Assembly: GCF_012939995.1 (NCBI RefSeq)
Contig: NZ_SPMZ01000027.1
Coordinates: 1 to 59,698 of the forward strand
Origin: Candidatus Competibacter phosphatis
GTDB lineage: Bacteria; Pseudomonadota; Gammaproteobacteria; Competibacterales; Competibacteraceae
DNA: 59,698 bases
Direction: 5' to 3'
Shown here: piece after piece, positions 9,629 through 18,755 of the stretch
Layout: every line of letters begins with the position of its first letter
How positions within the stretch are numbered: position 1 is the first letter of the stretch
Program-made: the position numbers and the translations under genes
Notes under the pieces: model-generated
Seen by the model: only the letters and a program-made list of their open reading frames with translations
Database searches by the model: none
Told to the model about the DNA's origin: nothing

Positions 9629-10933
9629 TCACGTCGCCGAGGGGGACACGGGCGTCGTTCGGATCGGACCGGCGTCTTCCCCAAACGCTTGGCCGGTCGC
9701 GGCCAGCACCGCGCGCCAGCCAGGTCCGCCCAGGTCCAGGTGCTTCTTGCGACTCACGAGCAATTCGATGGGCACATGGATGAAGAGGTCGTGCAGCAGG
9801 CCGATCACCAGGCCGGTCTTACCAGCCATGGCGGCGTGAACGGCGTTGCGGGCGAAGAAATCGCAGAGAATGGAATCCTCGGCGTCGGCCGGGACGCTGC
9901 GGATCAGATAGCTCGGATCGAAATAGCGCAGCGTCACCGGAATCTCCTCCGCCTGGAAGTACCGCTCGATGCGTTCGCGCAGAAACGGGCCGATGTCCTG
10001 GAGTTTGATATTACCCGAGGCGTCGCGCTTCCCACCGCTGGCCGCCAACCACTCCTGGCCGGCGCCTTCGGCCACAACGACGAGCGCGTGCGCCCGCTGG
10101 AGAATGCGCTGCTTGAGCGCGGCGAGCAGGCCGGTTTCGCCCTCGAGTTGGAGCGGCACTTCGGGGACCAGGGTGAAGTTGACGTCCTGGCTGGCCACCG
10201 TGGCGCCCGCGGCGATGAAGCCGGCATGGCGGCCCATCACCTTCACCAAGGCGATGCCGTTGCGGACGCTGTGGGCCTCGGTGTGGGCGCAATGCAGGAC
10301 CTTGGTTGCTTCCTCGACCGCCGTCAGATAGCCAAAGCTGCGCGAGACGAAGGCCACGTCGTTGTCGATGGTCTTGGGGATGCCGACCACCGCCAGCGGG
10401 TGGCCGCGCCGTTGCGCTTCCTGAAACAGGTCGTTGCCGCCGCGCTGGGTGCCGTCGCCGCCCAGGGTGAACAGAATGTTCACACCGCGCCGGATCAAGT
10501 GATCCACGGCGACGCCGACCTCCACTGGGCCGCGCGAGGTGCCGAGCACGGTGCCGCCGTCCTTGTGGATGTCGTGGACGAACGCGGGGGTCAGCACGAA
10601 GGGCTCCATGCCGCGAGCCGGATCGAGCCCCTGGTAGCCGCCACGAAAGCCGAGCACTTCCCGTACACCGTAGCCATGGTGGAGTTCCAGGAACAGCGAG
10701 CGGATGACGTTGTTCAGGCCGGGGCACAGCCCACCGCAGGTGACGATGCCGGCGCGGGTTTGCCGGGGGTCGAAGAACAAGCGGGCGCGCGGGCCGGCGA
10801 GTTCGAACCAGAGTTCCTCCACCGGGGGTGCGTCGGGGTCGCGGATCAGATGGGAGGACACGCGAGCCTGGTCGTTGACCGTACGCCGCTGGGGGGACGG
10901 GAAGCGGGCTTCGCCCAAGGTGGTGATGTTCAT
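9629..10933 (-). CDS. ATP-dependent 6-phosphofructokinase (long, group III-like)
   Basis: The product (434 residues) phosphorylates fructose 6-phosphate to the 1,6-bisphosphate. It carries CGGLCPGLNNVIR (66-78), GGDGT (158-162), PKTIDND (186-192) and KVMGRHAGFIAAGAT. The glycine after the aspartate in GGDGT indicates ATP rather than pyrophosphate use. The lysine in PKTIDND replaces the glycine of the E. coli PfkA loop; that Gly plus Lys combination marks the longer plant/actinobacterial-type ATP enzymes. The N-terminal extension of about 55 residues before the Rossmann core fits this group. Glycolytic commitment through ATP-Pfk next to polyphosphate kinase fits a glycogen- or polyphosphate-using lifestyle, which is inference. 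Confidence 0.9.
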   Translation of the reverse strand: MNITTLGEARFPSPQRRTVNDQARVSSHLIRDPDAPPVEELWFELAGPRARLFFDPRQTRAGIVTCGGLCPGLNNVIRSLFLELHHGYGVREVLGFRGGYQGLDPARGMEPFVLTPAFVHDIHKDGGTVLGTSRGPVEVGVAVDHLIRRGVNILFTLGGDGTQRGGNDLFQEAQRRGHPLAVVGIPKTIDNDVAFVSRSFGYLTAVEEATKVLHCAHTEAHSVRNGIALVKVMGRHAGFIAAGATVASQDVNFTLVPEVPLQLEGETGLLAALKQRILQRAHALVVVAEGAGQEWLAASGGKRDASGNIKLQDIGPFLRERIERYFQAEEIPVTLRYFDPSYLIRSVPADAEDSILCDFFARNAVHAAMAGKTGLVIGLLHDLFIHVPIELLVSRKKHLDLGGPGWRAVLAATGQAFGEDAGPIRTTPVSPSAT

Positions 10934-11107
10934 GAATACGCCTCAAGTAGGGTTCGGAACGATCGCCGCTGACCTCCCCGCACTGGGGGGTCCAGAAACC
11001 TCTGGGTCATGACGCCGCCGTCCCGTGCATTGCCTGAGCGGGTTTTCCATTTACCGCCACATCGATCCTGATCGAGGGAATCGCTCCGAGCATCGGATGC
11101 CCATCCC

Positions 11108-11929
11108 TCAATACAGCTCGGCAATGTACTTGAACGGATAGTCCGGTTCCCGATAGTCCCCCGCCTTTTGCCGCTTGGGCAGCTTCACTTTTTCACGCGG
11201 CAGTTCTTCGTAAGCAACCTGGCTCAACAGGTGGCGGATGATGTTGAGCCGCGCCCGTTTCTTGTCATCCGAGCGGGCCACGTACCACGGCGCCCAGGCG
11301 GTGTCGGTTGCCGCGAACATCGCATCGCGTGCCCGCGAATAGTCGTACCAGCGGCTGTAGGATTGCAGGTCCATCGGTGACAGCTTCCAGATCTTACGGC
11401 CGTCCTCAATACGCGCTTCGAGCCGCCGGGTCTGCTCCTCGGGACTGACTTCGAGCCAGTATTTGAGCAGGATGATGCCGGACTCGGCCATCACCCGCTC
11501 GAATTGTGGCACCATCTGCAAAAAGCGCTTGACCTGTTCCTCGGTGCAGAATCCCATCACCCGCTCGACCCCGGCGCGGTTGTACCAACTGCGGTCGAAG
11601 ATGATCACCTCGCCGGCCGCCGGAAAATGCGGGAAGTAGCGTTGGGCGTACATCTGCGATTTCTCGCGCTCGGTCGGCGCCGGCAAGGCCACCACCCGGA
11701 ACACGCGCGGGCTGACCCGCTCGGTGAGGGCCTTGATGGTGCCGCCCTTGCCCGCGCCATCGCGACCCTCGAACACGACACAGACTTTGAGTCCCTGGTG
11801 CTTGACCCACTCTTGCAGCTTGACCAGTTCGACGTGTAGTTTCGTCAGTTCCCGGTCGTAGTCCTTGGTCTTCAGTTTTTCGGTTGTCTGGGGCGCGTCG
11901 AGGTCTTTTGCAACCTTGGTTTTACTCAT
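11108..11929 (-). CDS. ppk2: Polyphosphate kinase 2
   Basis: The product (273 residues) transfers phosphate between polyphosphate and nucleotides. It has the PPK2 P-loop FEGRDGAGKGGTIK (53-66), the Walker B-type motif IIFDRSWYNRAGVE (from 110) and the lid region around PAPTEREKSQMYAQRY. Its length and single domain fit the class I PPK2 shape. The start ATG 11929 overlaps the stop of the upstream membrane-protein gene as ATGA. That coupling suggests the two products work together, for example at the membrane. The direction (GTP/ATP synthesis or polyphosphate synthesis) cannot be read from sequence. Confidence 0.92.
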   Translation of the reverse strand: MSKTKVAKDLDAPQTTEKLKTKDYDRELTKLHVELVKLQEWVKHQGLKVCVVFEGRDGAGKGGTIKALTERVSPRVFRVVALPAPTEREKSQMYAQRYFPHFPAAGEVIIFDRSWYNRAGVERVMGFCTEEQVKRFLQMVPQFERVMAESGIILLKYWLEVSPEEQTRRLEARIEDGRKIWKLSPMDLQSYSRWYDYSRARDAMFAATDTAWAPWYVARSDDKKRARLNIIRHLLSQVAYEELPREKVKLPKRQKAGDYREPDYPFKYIAELY

Positions 11930-12615
11930 GGCGTTCTTTCTCCGATATGGCCGCCGCCGCTTGACGGTCGGCGCAGGTTGTCGATCAGGATGTAGAGGCT
12001 GATCAGCAGCACCCACAGCGGGAAGACCAACAAAATCCCCTCGATGTAGCGGCTGCTGAGCAGGAGCAATAGCGCCACCGCATAGCCCAGGAAGGCGATC
12101 CAGCGGGCGATGAACCGGGTGCGGAGCGCGAGGGTGGACGTCACGATCATGAACACCCCCGCCATCTTGATCGCGTAGATATTCATGATTTCATAGGCGA
12201 TGGCACGGGCGGAGGTGAAGGTGGGGGACCCGATCAGCCGGCTGGAGTCCGCCGTGTAGGCGATGATCAGGCCGCCCACCATCGCCGCCGACATGAACAG
12301 CATGGCGAGGAACAGCAGCCCGCTGCCGAGAAAAACGGTGGTGAAGAAGCGGTCTTCCCGTTCCCCCAGGCGGTCGCGCAGCACGCCGATGAACCACAGA
12401 AAGGCAACGCCGGCGAACGGCACCAGGTTCAGCGCCAGCGCCACCATGTTGGCATGGCTCTGAAGCCAAACCCCGGCTTCCAGCGGATCGGCCGGGACGG
12501 CCCGCCGGATGAGCAACAAGCTGGTGATCAACAAACCAGCAAAGAGGATGCCGGCGATGGCGGCGGCGCGCGGCGCGCGCAAACGTGCGATGGTGGTCCC
12601 GTTCTCTAGCTGCAT
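11926..12615 (-). CDS. Six-helix integral membrane protein of unknown function
   Basis: About 229 residues with around six transmembrane segments: GILFAGLLITSLLLI, MVALALNLVPFAGVAFLWF, FLGSGLLFLAMLFM, the stretch after NIYAIKMAGVFMI, WIAFLGYAVALLLLL and ILLVFPLWVLLISLYIL. The C-terminus is short and polar. ATG 12615 has GCGGAAG at a good distance; a TTG at 12630 is the alternative. It is coupled to ppk2 by a 4-base overlap. I do not recognise the family. A role linked to polyphosphate is suggested only by position. Confidence 0.7.
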   Translation of the reverse strand: MQLENGTTIARLRAPRAAAIAGILFAGLLITSLLLIRRAVPADPLEAGVWLQSHANMVALALNLVPFAGVAFLWFIGVLRDRLGEREDRFFTTVFLGSGLLFLAMLFMSAAMVGGLIIAYTADSSRLIGSPTFTSARAIAYEIMNIYAIKMAGVFMIVTSTLALRTRFIARWIAFLGYAVALLLLLSSRYIEGILLVFPLWVLLISLYILIDNLRRPSSGGGHIGERTP

Positions 12616-12654
12616 CACGATCTTCCGCAAAGCTCGTCGAATCCGCCCGCTTTG

Positions 12655-13984
12655 TCACGGACTGGGTATGGCGTCCCGTTCGGTTTCGGCCCGCCGGCGC
12701 GACAGGCCCAGGCCCTGCCGGTCTTCCTGGAGCGCCACCACTTGGTCCTCGGCGTCGAGTATCGAGTGTTCCACCATCAGGTTCAAATGGTGGACATACC
12801 GTCGTATCCGCTCCTTGCGCTCGGCCTCGGTCACGGAATCCATCAGGCTCAGGAGAGCCGCGCGCAGCCGGCGCATCACCTGAACCGAACTGGCGCCAAA
12901 CTGACGGATCTCGTCGAAGGCGAGCGTGAGGTAATCCTCCCAGGTGGGTGTTGGGAAGATCAGACGCAAAACGCCCTGTTCGTCGGCCACGCAGCCGGCG
13001 TCGAGCGCGCGCCGACCCAGGCGGTGCAACAAATCCTCGATCTGGTCAATGGCCTGAACCGCCGTGGTCGGGTCGTTGATGGCGGGGGAGAGGGCCTTGA
13101 TGGCGATGTCCACCAACAGCCGCAGGGGATATTTGGGATCCTGCTCGAAGGTACGTTCCCGCGCCACCTGAATCGCCTGCCGGAGCGGAGTTTCGGCCAG
13201 CGGTTGCCGACCGCCGTGCACGCGCAACAGCAGGGTATCTTCGACCAGGGTGTCGCCGACGGCGCATTCCATCACGATCACGGCATCCGCCGCCTGAGCC
13301 TGCCGGACCAGGGCGGCGACCCGAAAGCGCGCGATGGTCAAGGGTTCGCCGGAGTAGCGCAAGGTCTGGGTGACCGGACACCGCTGGGCCGCCTCGACCG
13401 CCGCTCTCCACGACTCCGGGGTCGGACCCGCCGGCGCGTCCAGGCGCGGGAACATCGTTCGGATGACCTCGCGCCCCTGCTGGCCGATGAAATGGAGCAC
13501 GTTGGTGATCTGAATATCGTTCAGCCGCTGCACCAGTTTGGCAAAAACGGCCATGCTGAGGATCAGCAGCACCGTCACGAGCAGAACGGAGAACAGGGGC
13601 ACCGTGCCGTCCCCCCCGCGATCGATCCAGGCCAGGGTGACGATGGCATAAAAAAAATGTGGCGGTGAACAAGCCGAGCGCATGAAACAGCACCGGATCG
13701 CGACCAAACCAGGCGACCAGGCGCGGGGAATAAGCGATGGCGCTGAATTGCACCATGACGAAGGCCAGCGCGAACACGATGCCGGTCAGCGCCATCATGC
13801 CCGACGCGATGGCGGACAACGTCGCCTGAGCCGACGCGACCGACATGCCATGGCTGTAGGTGGTGAGGTATTCCTGCTCAAGACGAGGAAAAACCAAGCC
13901 GCAAACAATGGTCACGCCCATATACAGCAGCGGAATGCACCAGATCGGCATGTTCGGTGGACCTATCCTTAGCTTCTTTAGCAT
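12655..13984 (-). CDS. DUF2254 membrane protein (frame broken at an A8 run)
   Basis: Two overlapping frames join into one DUF2254-family protein. The N-terminal frame has membrane helices (WCIPLLYMGVTIVCGLVFP, MALTGIVFALAFVMVQFSA) and runs to TATFF. The other frame continues YAIVTLAWIDRGGDG, a further helix, then a soluble domain with AIKALSPAINDPTTAVQAID, characteristic of the family. The switch is at an A8 run (13650-13657). One base fewer restores a protein of about 440 residues, so I treat it as a probable sequence error. The start could be ATG 13984, or ATG 13951, which follows AAGGATAGG. Function unknown. Confidence 0.78.
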
Positions 13985-14011
13985 GATTGATCACAGCCCA
14001 CAGTTACTTTG

Positions 14012-14632
14012 TCATGACAAAAACCGGACGCCTCCGGACTCTATCTCGTAAACCGCGCCGACGAGCTGCATGCGCCCCTCGGCCAGACGGGCTTGCCCTT
14101 CGGGCGTTTCCAGAAGTTGCCGCATGGTCCAGCGGACATTGGCTTCGATGGCTTGGTCAAGCTGTGTCGACGGAGGGGTCTGGGGATCTGGGTTGGGCAA
14201 TCCGGGCAGGATGTTGTCGATCAGGATTTGAATGCGCGCACGGTGTTGTAAACCGTGCCGTTGGGTCTCCAGCGCCGCCTGCACCGCCCCGCAGCCGCTG
14301 TGACCGAGCACGACGAAGAGCGGCGTATGCAGGTGCAAACCGGCGTATTGCAGGCTGCCCATGATTTCCGGCGAGAGGACGTTACCGGCCACGCGCACGA
14401 TAAACAACTCGCCGAAGCCGGCGTCAAAGATCAGTTCCGGGGGAACCCGCGAATCGCTACAGCCCAGGATCGTCGCATAGGGTCGCTGGCCCTGGGCGAG
14501 ATCGGCCAGGATGTCCTTCTGTACGGTGGGAAACCGGGCTTCACCCCGCAGGAAGCGCAGATTGCCGTCGATGAGACGCTGGAGCGCCTCGTCCGCGGTC
14601 AACATGGGTTCGTGGGGTTTCAGTGTGGCCAT
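14012..14632 (-). CDS. Beta-class carbonic anhydrase
   Basis: The product (206 residues) interconverts CO2 and bicarbonate. The zinc ligands and active-site pair are all present: Cys58 in GCSDSRVPPE with Asp60 and Arg62, then His111 and Cys114 in LGHSGCGAV. The helical N-terminus with EALQRLIDGNLRF is typical of the prokaryotic beta class. No signal peptide is seen, so it is cytoplasmic. It stands between two membrane or envelope genes of unknown function. The next gene upstream in the reading direction ends 31 bases before its start. Confidence 0.93.
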   Translation of the reverse strand: MATLKPHEPMLTADEALQRLIDGNLRFLRGEARFPTVQKDILADLAQGQRPYATILGCSDSRVPPELIFDAGFGELFIVRVAGNVLSPEIMGSLQYAGLHLHTPLFVVLGHSGCGAVQAALETQRHGLQHRARIQILIDNILPGLPNPDPQTPPSTQLDQAIEANVRWTMRQLLETPEGQARLAEGRMQLVGAVYEIESGGVRFLS

Positions 14633-14663
14633 AGGGAACAGTTTTTCGTGGCTTAATTTCAGT

Positions 14664-15773
14664 TTAGTTCGCGGGTACGGTAATCACTGGGGCTTGTGGC
14701 GCCACGCCGGTTTCGGCGAGCGAGGTCAGCAAGAGCAAGAAGGTGAAAATGCCCTTGGAGCGGAAGTCGCGATTATCGATCCAGAACCAGTGCTTGCTGT
14801 AACGCACCGCGACAAACGCATCGCTCGGCGGTTCGGCGCTGGAGTGGATTTTCACCAAGGGCTGGTCGCGAGGTCCGCTGTCCGGGCGAGGCGGCGGAAG
14901 GGGCAAAGTCCGTCCATTCTCGATGTCGGTGATCGGCGCCTCCACCTGGGCGCCCAGTTCGAGCAGAATCTCCAGCATGGACCGGGTGAGCACGGCCAAT
15001 TCCCGATCGTTACGCGGGACGGCCCCGAAGGTCAGGATCAGTTCCCGCGCGTCCGGCTGGAGACCGAGCGCGGTTCGGATGAAGCGACTATCCTGCTCGA
15101 CCGCCGGGGTGACCTTCTCGCCGCGGATGGTGATGAGCGAGGTTTCCTCCGGGCCACGTTTTTCGAGCCGGAACCCGATCGCCTCCGACAACTGCAGGCG
15201 GCGCAGCACGTCGAGCAACGGGTAAAACGCCGGGTCGGCGTCCCGGCTCCCCATCGCACGGCTGGAGCGGTTGTAGACGCCGTTGATCGCGCGGGTTGCC
15301 AGTTGCAAGACCAGATCCACCGGGTAGCCGGCCTGCACCAGTTGGAACAGAGCGGCCGGCGCCATCGGCCGCAGTAGGCCGCGGATGAACTTATCCCCTT
15401 GCAGCGGCGTGTAGGAGATGGTGGGCCTATCGGTGTAGAAACCGGTTGCCCCCACAGTGGTGCCCCGCCCCCAGGTGTCCGGAAGATTGGGGGTTAAGCC
15501 GGTCGAAACGGTGCCCAAGAGGCTTACCTGGCTCTGCAACTGGTACGAGCTGATGACCGACGATACATCAAGAAACATCGGCGTGTCGGCGTAACGCAGC
15601 TTGACGATATTGAGCAGCATCTGCTCCTTCCAGGAAGTCGCCAGCGCTTCGGCGTAATCCAGCCGATCCCGGTTGACGGAGCCGGCTCCGATGCTGGCGC
15701 AGGCCGATAGCAATACCAGTATCGGCGGGAGCAGGGCCAATCGTAACGATTTTCCGAAATTGACTTGCAACAT
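14664..15773 (-). CDS. Predicted outer-envelope lipoprotein, unknown function
   Basis: The 369-residue product has a lipoprotein signal ending in LLSACAS, with the acylated cysteine near residue 25. The mature part begins with NRDRLDYAEALATSWKEQM and carries a tyrosine/threonine-rich segment around FYTDRPTISYTPLQGDKFIR. The C-terminal region includes FVAVRYSKHWFWIDNRDFRSK and a final hydrophobic stretch. I recognise the overall shape from uncharacterised proteobacterial lipoproteins but know no function. ATG 15773 is chosen because GAGGAAACC precedes it. It follows the DUF3300 gene on the same strand, and the two may be cotranscribed. Confidence 0.7.
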   Translation of the reverse strand: MLQVNFGKSLRLALLPPILVLLSACASIGAGSVNRDRLDYAEALATSWKEQMLLNIVKLRYADTPMFLDVSSVISSYQLQSQVSLLGTVSTGLTPNLPDTWGRGTTVGATGFYTDRPTISYTPLQGDKFIRGLLRPMAPAALFQLVQAGYPVDLVLQLATRAINGVYNRSSRAMGSRDADPAFYPLLDVLRRLQLSEAIGFRLEKRGPEETSLITIRGEKVTPAVEQDSRFIRTALGLQPDARELILTFGAVPRNDRELAVLTRSMLEILLELGAQVEAPITDIENGRTLPLPPPRPDSGPRDQPLVKIHSSAEPPSDAFVAVRYSKHWFWIDNRDFRSKGIFTFLLLLTSLAETGVAPQAPVITVPAN

Positions 15774-15797
15774 GGTTTCCTCACCCTGCCGCCGCAC

Positions 15798-15955
15798 TCA
15801 GCGCCGCCGCCCACCGCCACCCCGGCTGAACCCACCATCGCCACAACTGAACCCGCCACCTCCGCTCACCCGCTGGAAATTCTGGGTCCTTTCGGCACCC
15901 CGGGCGCGGGCGTTGTAATCCCGGTTAAGAGCGCGCCGCTGCGCTAGCAAAGCTG
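15798..15955 (-). repeat. Out-of-frame DUF3300 tail; inverted copy of positions 1-115
   Basis: Beyond the DUF3300 stop, the adjacent frame encodes ALNRDYNARARGAERTQNFQ and a glycine-rich end, GGGGFSCGDGGFSRGGGG, a normal ending for DUF3300 proteins. The gene has thus probably suffered a one-base frameshift close to its end. The DNA around 15850-15952 matches positions 1-115 on the opposite strand with few differences. The two copies form a long inverted repeat about 15.8 kb apart. Confidence 0.65.
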
Positions 15956-18183
15956 GGTTGCTGGCGGGTTTCCGGCCGTGACCAGTTGTTTCGGTCGCGC
16001 TGCTCCCAACCCTGGTTGGTCCGACGATGGACATTACCATCCCGATCGGCAAAAACATTGTTCCGGCCCAAGTCGGCGGGCTTGGCGCGTTGCGCGGATC
16101 TGGCCGACCCCGCGCCCGCCGGGCGTTGTTGGCGCGATCCTTCGCGGCTCGCCGGGCGCTGTTCCGGCTCGCGCCGCTGCTGGCGTCGCGCCTGACCACT
16201 CTGCCGCTCGCCCGCGCGTGCCTGCCGATCCCGTGCGCGCTCGGTGCGTGCCCCTTGGCCGCTGGCCAGTTGCTGGTGGCGCTGGTTGAGTTGATCCCGG
16301 CGCGTATTCTGAAGTTGCTGGGGCCAGTTTCGATTCTGGTAGACGTTGTTGCGGAAATCCTGACGGTTGGAGCGCAGGCTTTGGAAGTTCTGCCGATTGA
16401 AGTTGGCGTTGCGCAGGTTCGCCCGATCGACGTTCAGGTGCTGGACGTAATCGCGGCTGATGTTGACGTTGCGGTTGATGTCGATGTTCGTTTCGCCATG
16501 CCAGCCGCAGCAACCGTAGCCCCCCCACCAATTCGAGGCGGCCGCGCCGGCGATGAGTCCGAAGGTGGCGCCGGCCAGGAAGTTCCAGGCGCCGTAACCG
16601 GGATCGTAGACCGGTGCATAGCCGTAGGTGACCGGCGCGGGATAGTAATAGACGGGCGCGACGTAGGGCGGATAGACGTAACCCGTGCCGTAGACCACCG
16701 TGCCGCCGGCGACATAGGTTCCGGTATAGCCTGGCGTGTAGCCCACGTACACGACTTCCGGCGTCGCCTGATACACCCGCACGTAGGTGACGTTGTACAC
16801 CGGGCTACTCGGCGGTATCTGGTAAATCTCGGACGGTACTGAGATGGCGACTTGGTAGCCGACATCCGGCTGGGCGGACTGATACCAGACCGCCCGGTCC
16901 ACGGCATAATATTGGTCCTGCGCTTTGATCACCGGTGTGGTGGTATTGACGGCGTACTGGAGCGAAGTGCCTTCGATGGGGCGAAACTCAGGCTTGCCGT
17001 CGTAGCTGATCTTGATGACGGCCTTCCGGGGAATGGCTGCGGTCACCGGAATCTGGGCTTCGGCGACCGCTTCCTTGGCCTGGGGGGTATCCGGCACGAA
17101 GGCCAGCACATGCCCTTTCACCGAAGCCGGGGGGATCCGATAAAAGCCCGCCGGCAACTTGTCGGGGGCGACGTAGGCCCACGGCCCGTTTTCCAGGGAT
17201 GGGCTGGCGAACCAGCGGCCAGACAGCAACACGTAGTATTGTTGGGCGCCTGCCGTTTGGAAGACATCGCGCCCGCTGTTGCTGAGATAGAGCAGATCGG
17301 TGCCCTCCAACGGCGCGAATTGGGGCGGGCCATCGGTGACGATGAGTTCAGTGGGCTCGATGGCCGCCACGATTTGCGGGACGGTCTCGGCCTTCAGCGT
17401 CGCGGGCTGCACCTGGGTCGGCACCTCGGCCTCGGCGATCTTCTTAGCCGCCGCCGCCACTGGCGCGGGTGGGGATTCCAGCATTTGCCACGGACCTTTT
17501 ACGTCCGGGGCGACAAACCAGAGGGCGTCGCCGGTGAGGTAGTACTTACTGTCGGTCGGATCGAACAGCAACACGAACGGGGTGTTCACCACCCGCTTGA
17601 CCGGAAAGCCCTCCACGTCGCGCAGAATGGGTTCGCCGTCGATGAGCACCAGCACTGACGGAACCGTGGCGAAGATGATCCTGGGCGGTGTGTTGTTGAA
17701 GTTGGCGCCGGCCTTGACTTTCTCTACTTCGGCCAAGGCGGCCAGCAGCCGATCCAGGGCTATCGTGGGTTTCGGCCAAGCGGCGATTTCCCGGTCCAGG
17801 AACGCCGCCAGTCGGCGTTCCTGGACCGGTTGAGCGTTGGGAAATTTGACTTGGGTGACTTTGATCTCCTGGAATTCCACCGTCCGCTTGTCGCGGTCGG
17901 TGGCAACCCGGCTGTCGAACCACACCACTCCGAACACGGGTGCTTTCATGTCGGGCTTTTGCACCGACACGGCAGCGCGGACAGCTACCTTGTCGCCTTG
18001 GAAGGATTCCAACTGCGGCTGATAGATGACGACCTTGCCTTCCTTGGCCTTGATCTCACGGGGCCACCGATCCTGAGCGCTGGCAACCTGACCGACCAGG
18101 ATTGCGAGGATCAGGAGCAGTAGCTTGGCCAGCCCTAACCTTGACCAAAAGGCGCTTGCCCGCTCGCGGGATGTAGGGTTCAT
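15925..18183 (-). CDS. DUF3300 family secreted/envelope protein
   Basis: The 752-residue product has an N-terminal hydrophobic signal (LLLLILAILVGQVASAQDRWP). It then has a repetitive middle, in which segments of the type YYVLLSGRWFASPSLENGPW recur several times, each with a tryptophan and proline pattern. A tyrosine/proline-rich stretch (YVYPPYVAPVYYYPAPVTYG) and an Asn/Arg/Gln-rich tail follow, with NIDINRNVNISRDY. This is the DUF3300 pattern. Function is unknown; the signal and composition indicate a periplasmic or surface protein. The real C-terminus probably continues in the next frame to about 15798. A second copy of the tail sits at the left end of the window. Confidence 0.8.
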   Translation of the reverse strand: MNPTSRERASAFWSRLGLAKLLLLILAILVGQVASAQDRWPREIKAKEGKVVIYQPQLESFQGDKVAVRAAVSVQKPDMKAPVFGVVWFDSRVATDRDKRTVEFQEIKVTQVKFPNAQPVQERRLAAFLDREIAAWPKPTIALDRLLAALAEVEKVKAGANFNNTPPRIIFATVPSVLVLIDGEPILRDVEGFPVKRVVNTPFVLLFDPTDSKYYLTGDALWFVAPDVKGPWQMLESPPAPVAAAAKKIAEAEVPTQVQPATLKAETVPQIVAAIEPTELIVTDGPPQFAPLEGTDLLYLSNSGRDVFQTAGAQQYYVLLSGRWFASPSLENGPWAYVAPDKLPAGFYRIPPASVKGHVLAFVPDTPQAKEAVAEAQIPVTAAIPRKAVIKISYDGKPEFRPIEGTSLQYAVNTTTPVIKAQDQYYAVDRAVWYQSAQPDVGYQVAISVPSEIYQIPPSSPVYNVTYVRVYQATPEVVYVGYTPGYTGTYVAGGTVVYGTGYVYPPYVAPVYYYPAPVTYGYAPVYDPGYGAWNFLAGATFGLIAGAAASNWWGGYGCCGWHGETNIDINRNVNISRDYVQHLNVDRANLRNANFNRQNFQSLRSNRQDFRNNVYQNRNWPQQLQNTRRDQLNQRHQQLASGQGARTERARDRQARAGERQSGQARRQQRREPEQRPASREGSRQQRPAGAGSARSAQRAKPADLGRNNVFADRDGNVHRRTNQGWEQRDRNNWSRPETRQQPSFASAAARS

Positions 18184-18220
18184 GATGCCTTGCCTGTGGT
18201 TGATCGGGTGGTGGCCGTGC

Positions 18221-18673
18221 TCACCGCCGTTCCGGCGGAGCGTCCTCGCTGGTGATGATGAACACGTCGTCCACCTCGGTGATGCGGAAGACTCGCGGCT
18301 TGCGGGCGGCTTGCAGTTCGCTCTCGCTCATACCGGATGTTTGCAGCAGGTACTGGCGCAGGGCTGGATCGTTCAACGCTTTCTGGTCATTCTCCAGCCA
18401 TTCCCGAACCTTCGGGTCTTGCGGCTGGAAAATGTGTATCTCTTGGTGGCCGCGCCCCAGCATCGCGTAGACTGGCGGATTGCCGACCTGCATGTACTTG
18501 GCGTAGCCCATTCCTTCGTACCGCCGCGCCGTCGCGGCCACGCTGGCCGGGGTCTTGCTTTGACCTTCGTAGGAAGGACCGCGCTCGATACGGTGGCCCT
18601 TTTCCAGCAGGTAACTCTTCAAGGATTTGATCGCGGCGGCAAGATCGGTGGTCGACTTGGTTTTTTCGCTCAT
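18221..18673 (-). CDS. Small acidic/basic cytoplasmic protein of unknown function
   Basis: The 150-residue product has no signal or membrane helix. It begins with a helical stretch (TTDLAAAIKSLKSYLLEKGH) and ends with KPRVFRITEVDDVFIITSED. ATG 18673 follows GGAGAACTTGCC. It lies between a coiled-coil protein gene and the DUF3300 gene on the same strand. I do not recognise a domain. Confidence 0.6.
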   Translation of the reverse strand: MSEKTKSTTDLAAAIKSLKSYLLEKGHRIERGPSYEGQSKTPASVAATARRYEGMGYAKYMQVGNPPVYAMLGRGHQEIHIFQPQDPKVREWLENDQKALNDPALRQYLLQTSGMSESELQAARKPRVFRITEVDDVFIITSEDAPPERR

Positions 18674-18721
18674 GGCAAGTTCTCCAGAAAAATGGTTCGA
18701 TATGTCGCTCCCTTACCCCAA

Positions 18722-18743
18722 CCCTCACCCGCAAGGGGGAGGG
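18722..18743. repeat. Intergenic hairpin, REP-like
   Basis: CCCTCACCC, GCAA and GGGGGAGGG form a 9-bp stem with one mismatch, between genes 18756-19796 and 18221-18673. The sequence ACCCCAACCCTCACCCGCAA resembles a common dispersed repeat. It might also weaken transcription into the downstream gene. Confidence 0.35.
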
Positions 18744-18755
18744 TGCTCACAACCC

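Noticed and set aside
9326..10972. 548-codon plus-strand open frame across the ThrE and pfk genes
   Set aside because: It is antisense to two well-supported genes, has no recognisable domain, and its composition is what GC-rich antisense frames give.
12652..13668. 338-codon plus-strand open frame
   Set aside because: It is antisense to the DUF2254 gene and rich in H, Q and G, as expected of a shadow frame.
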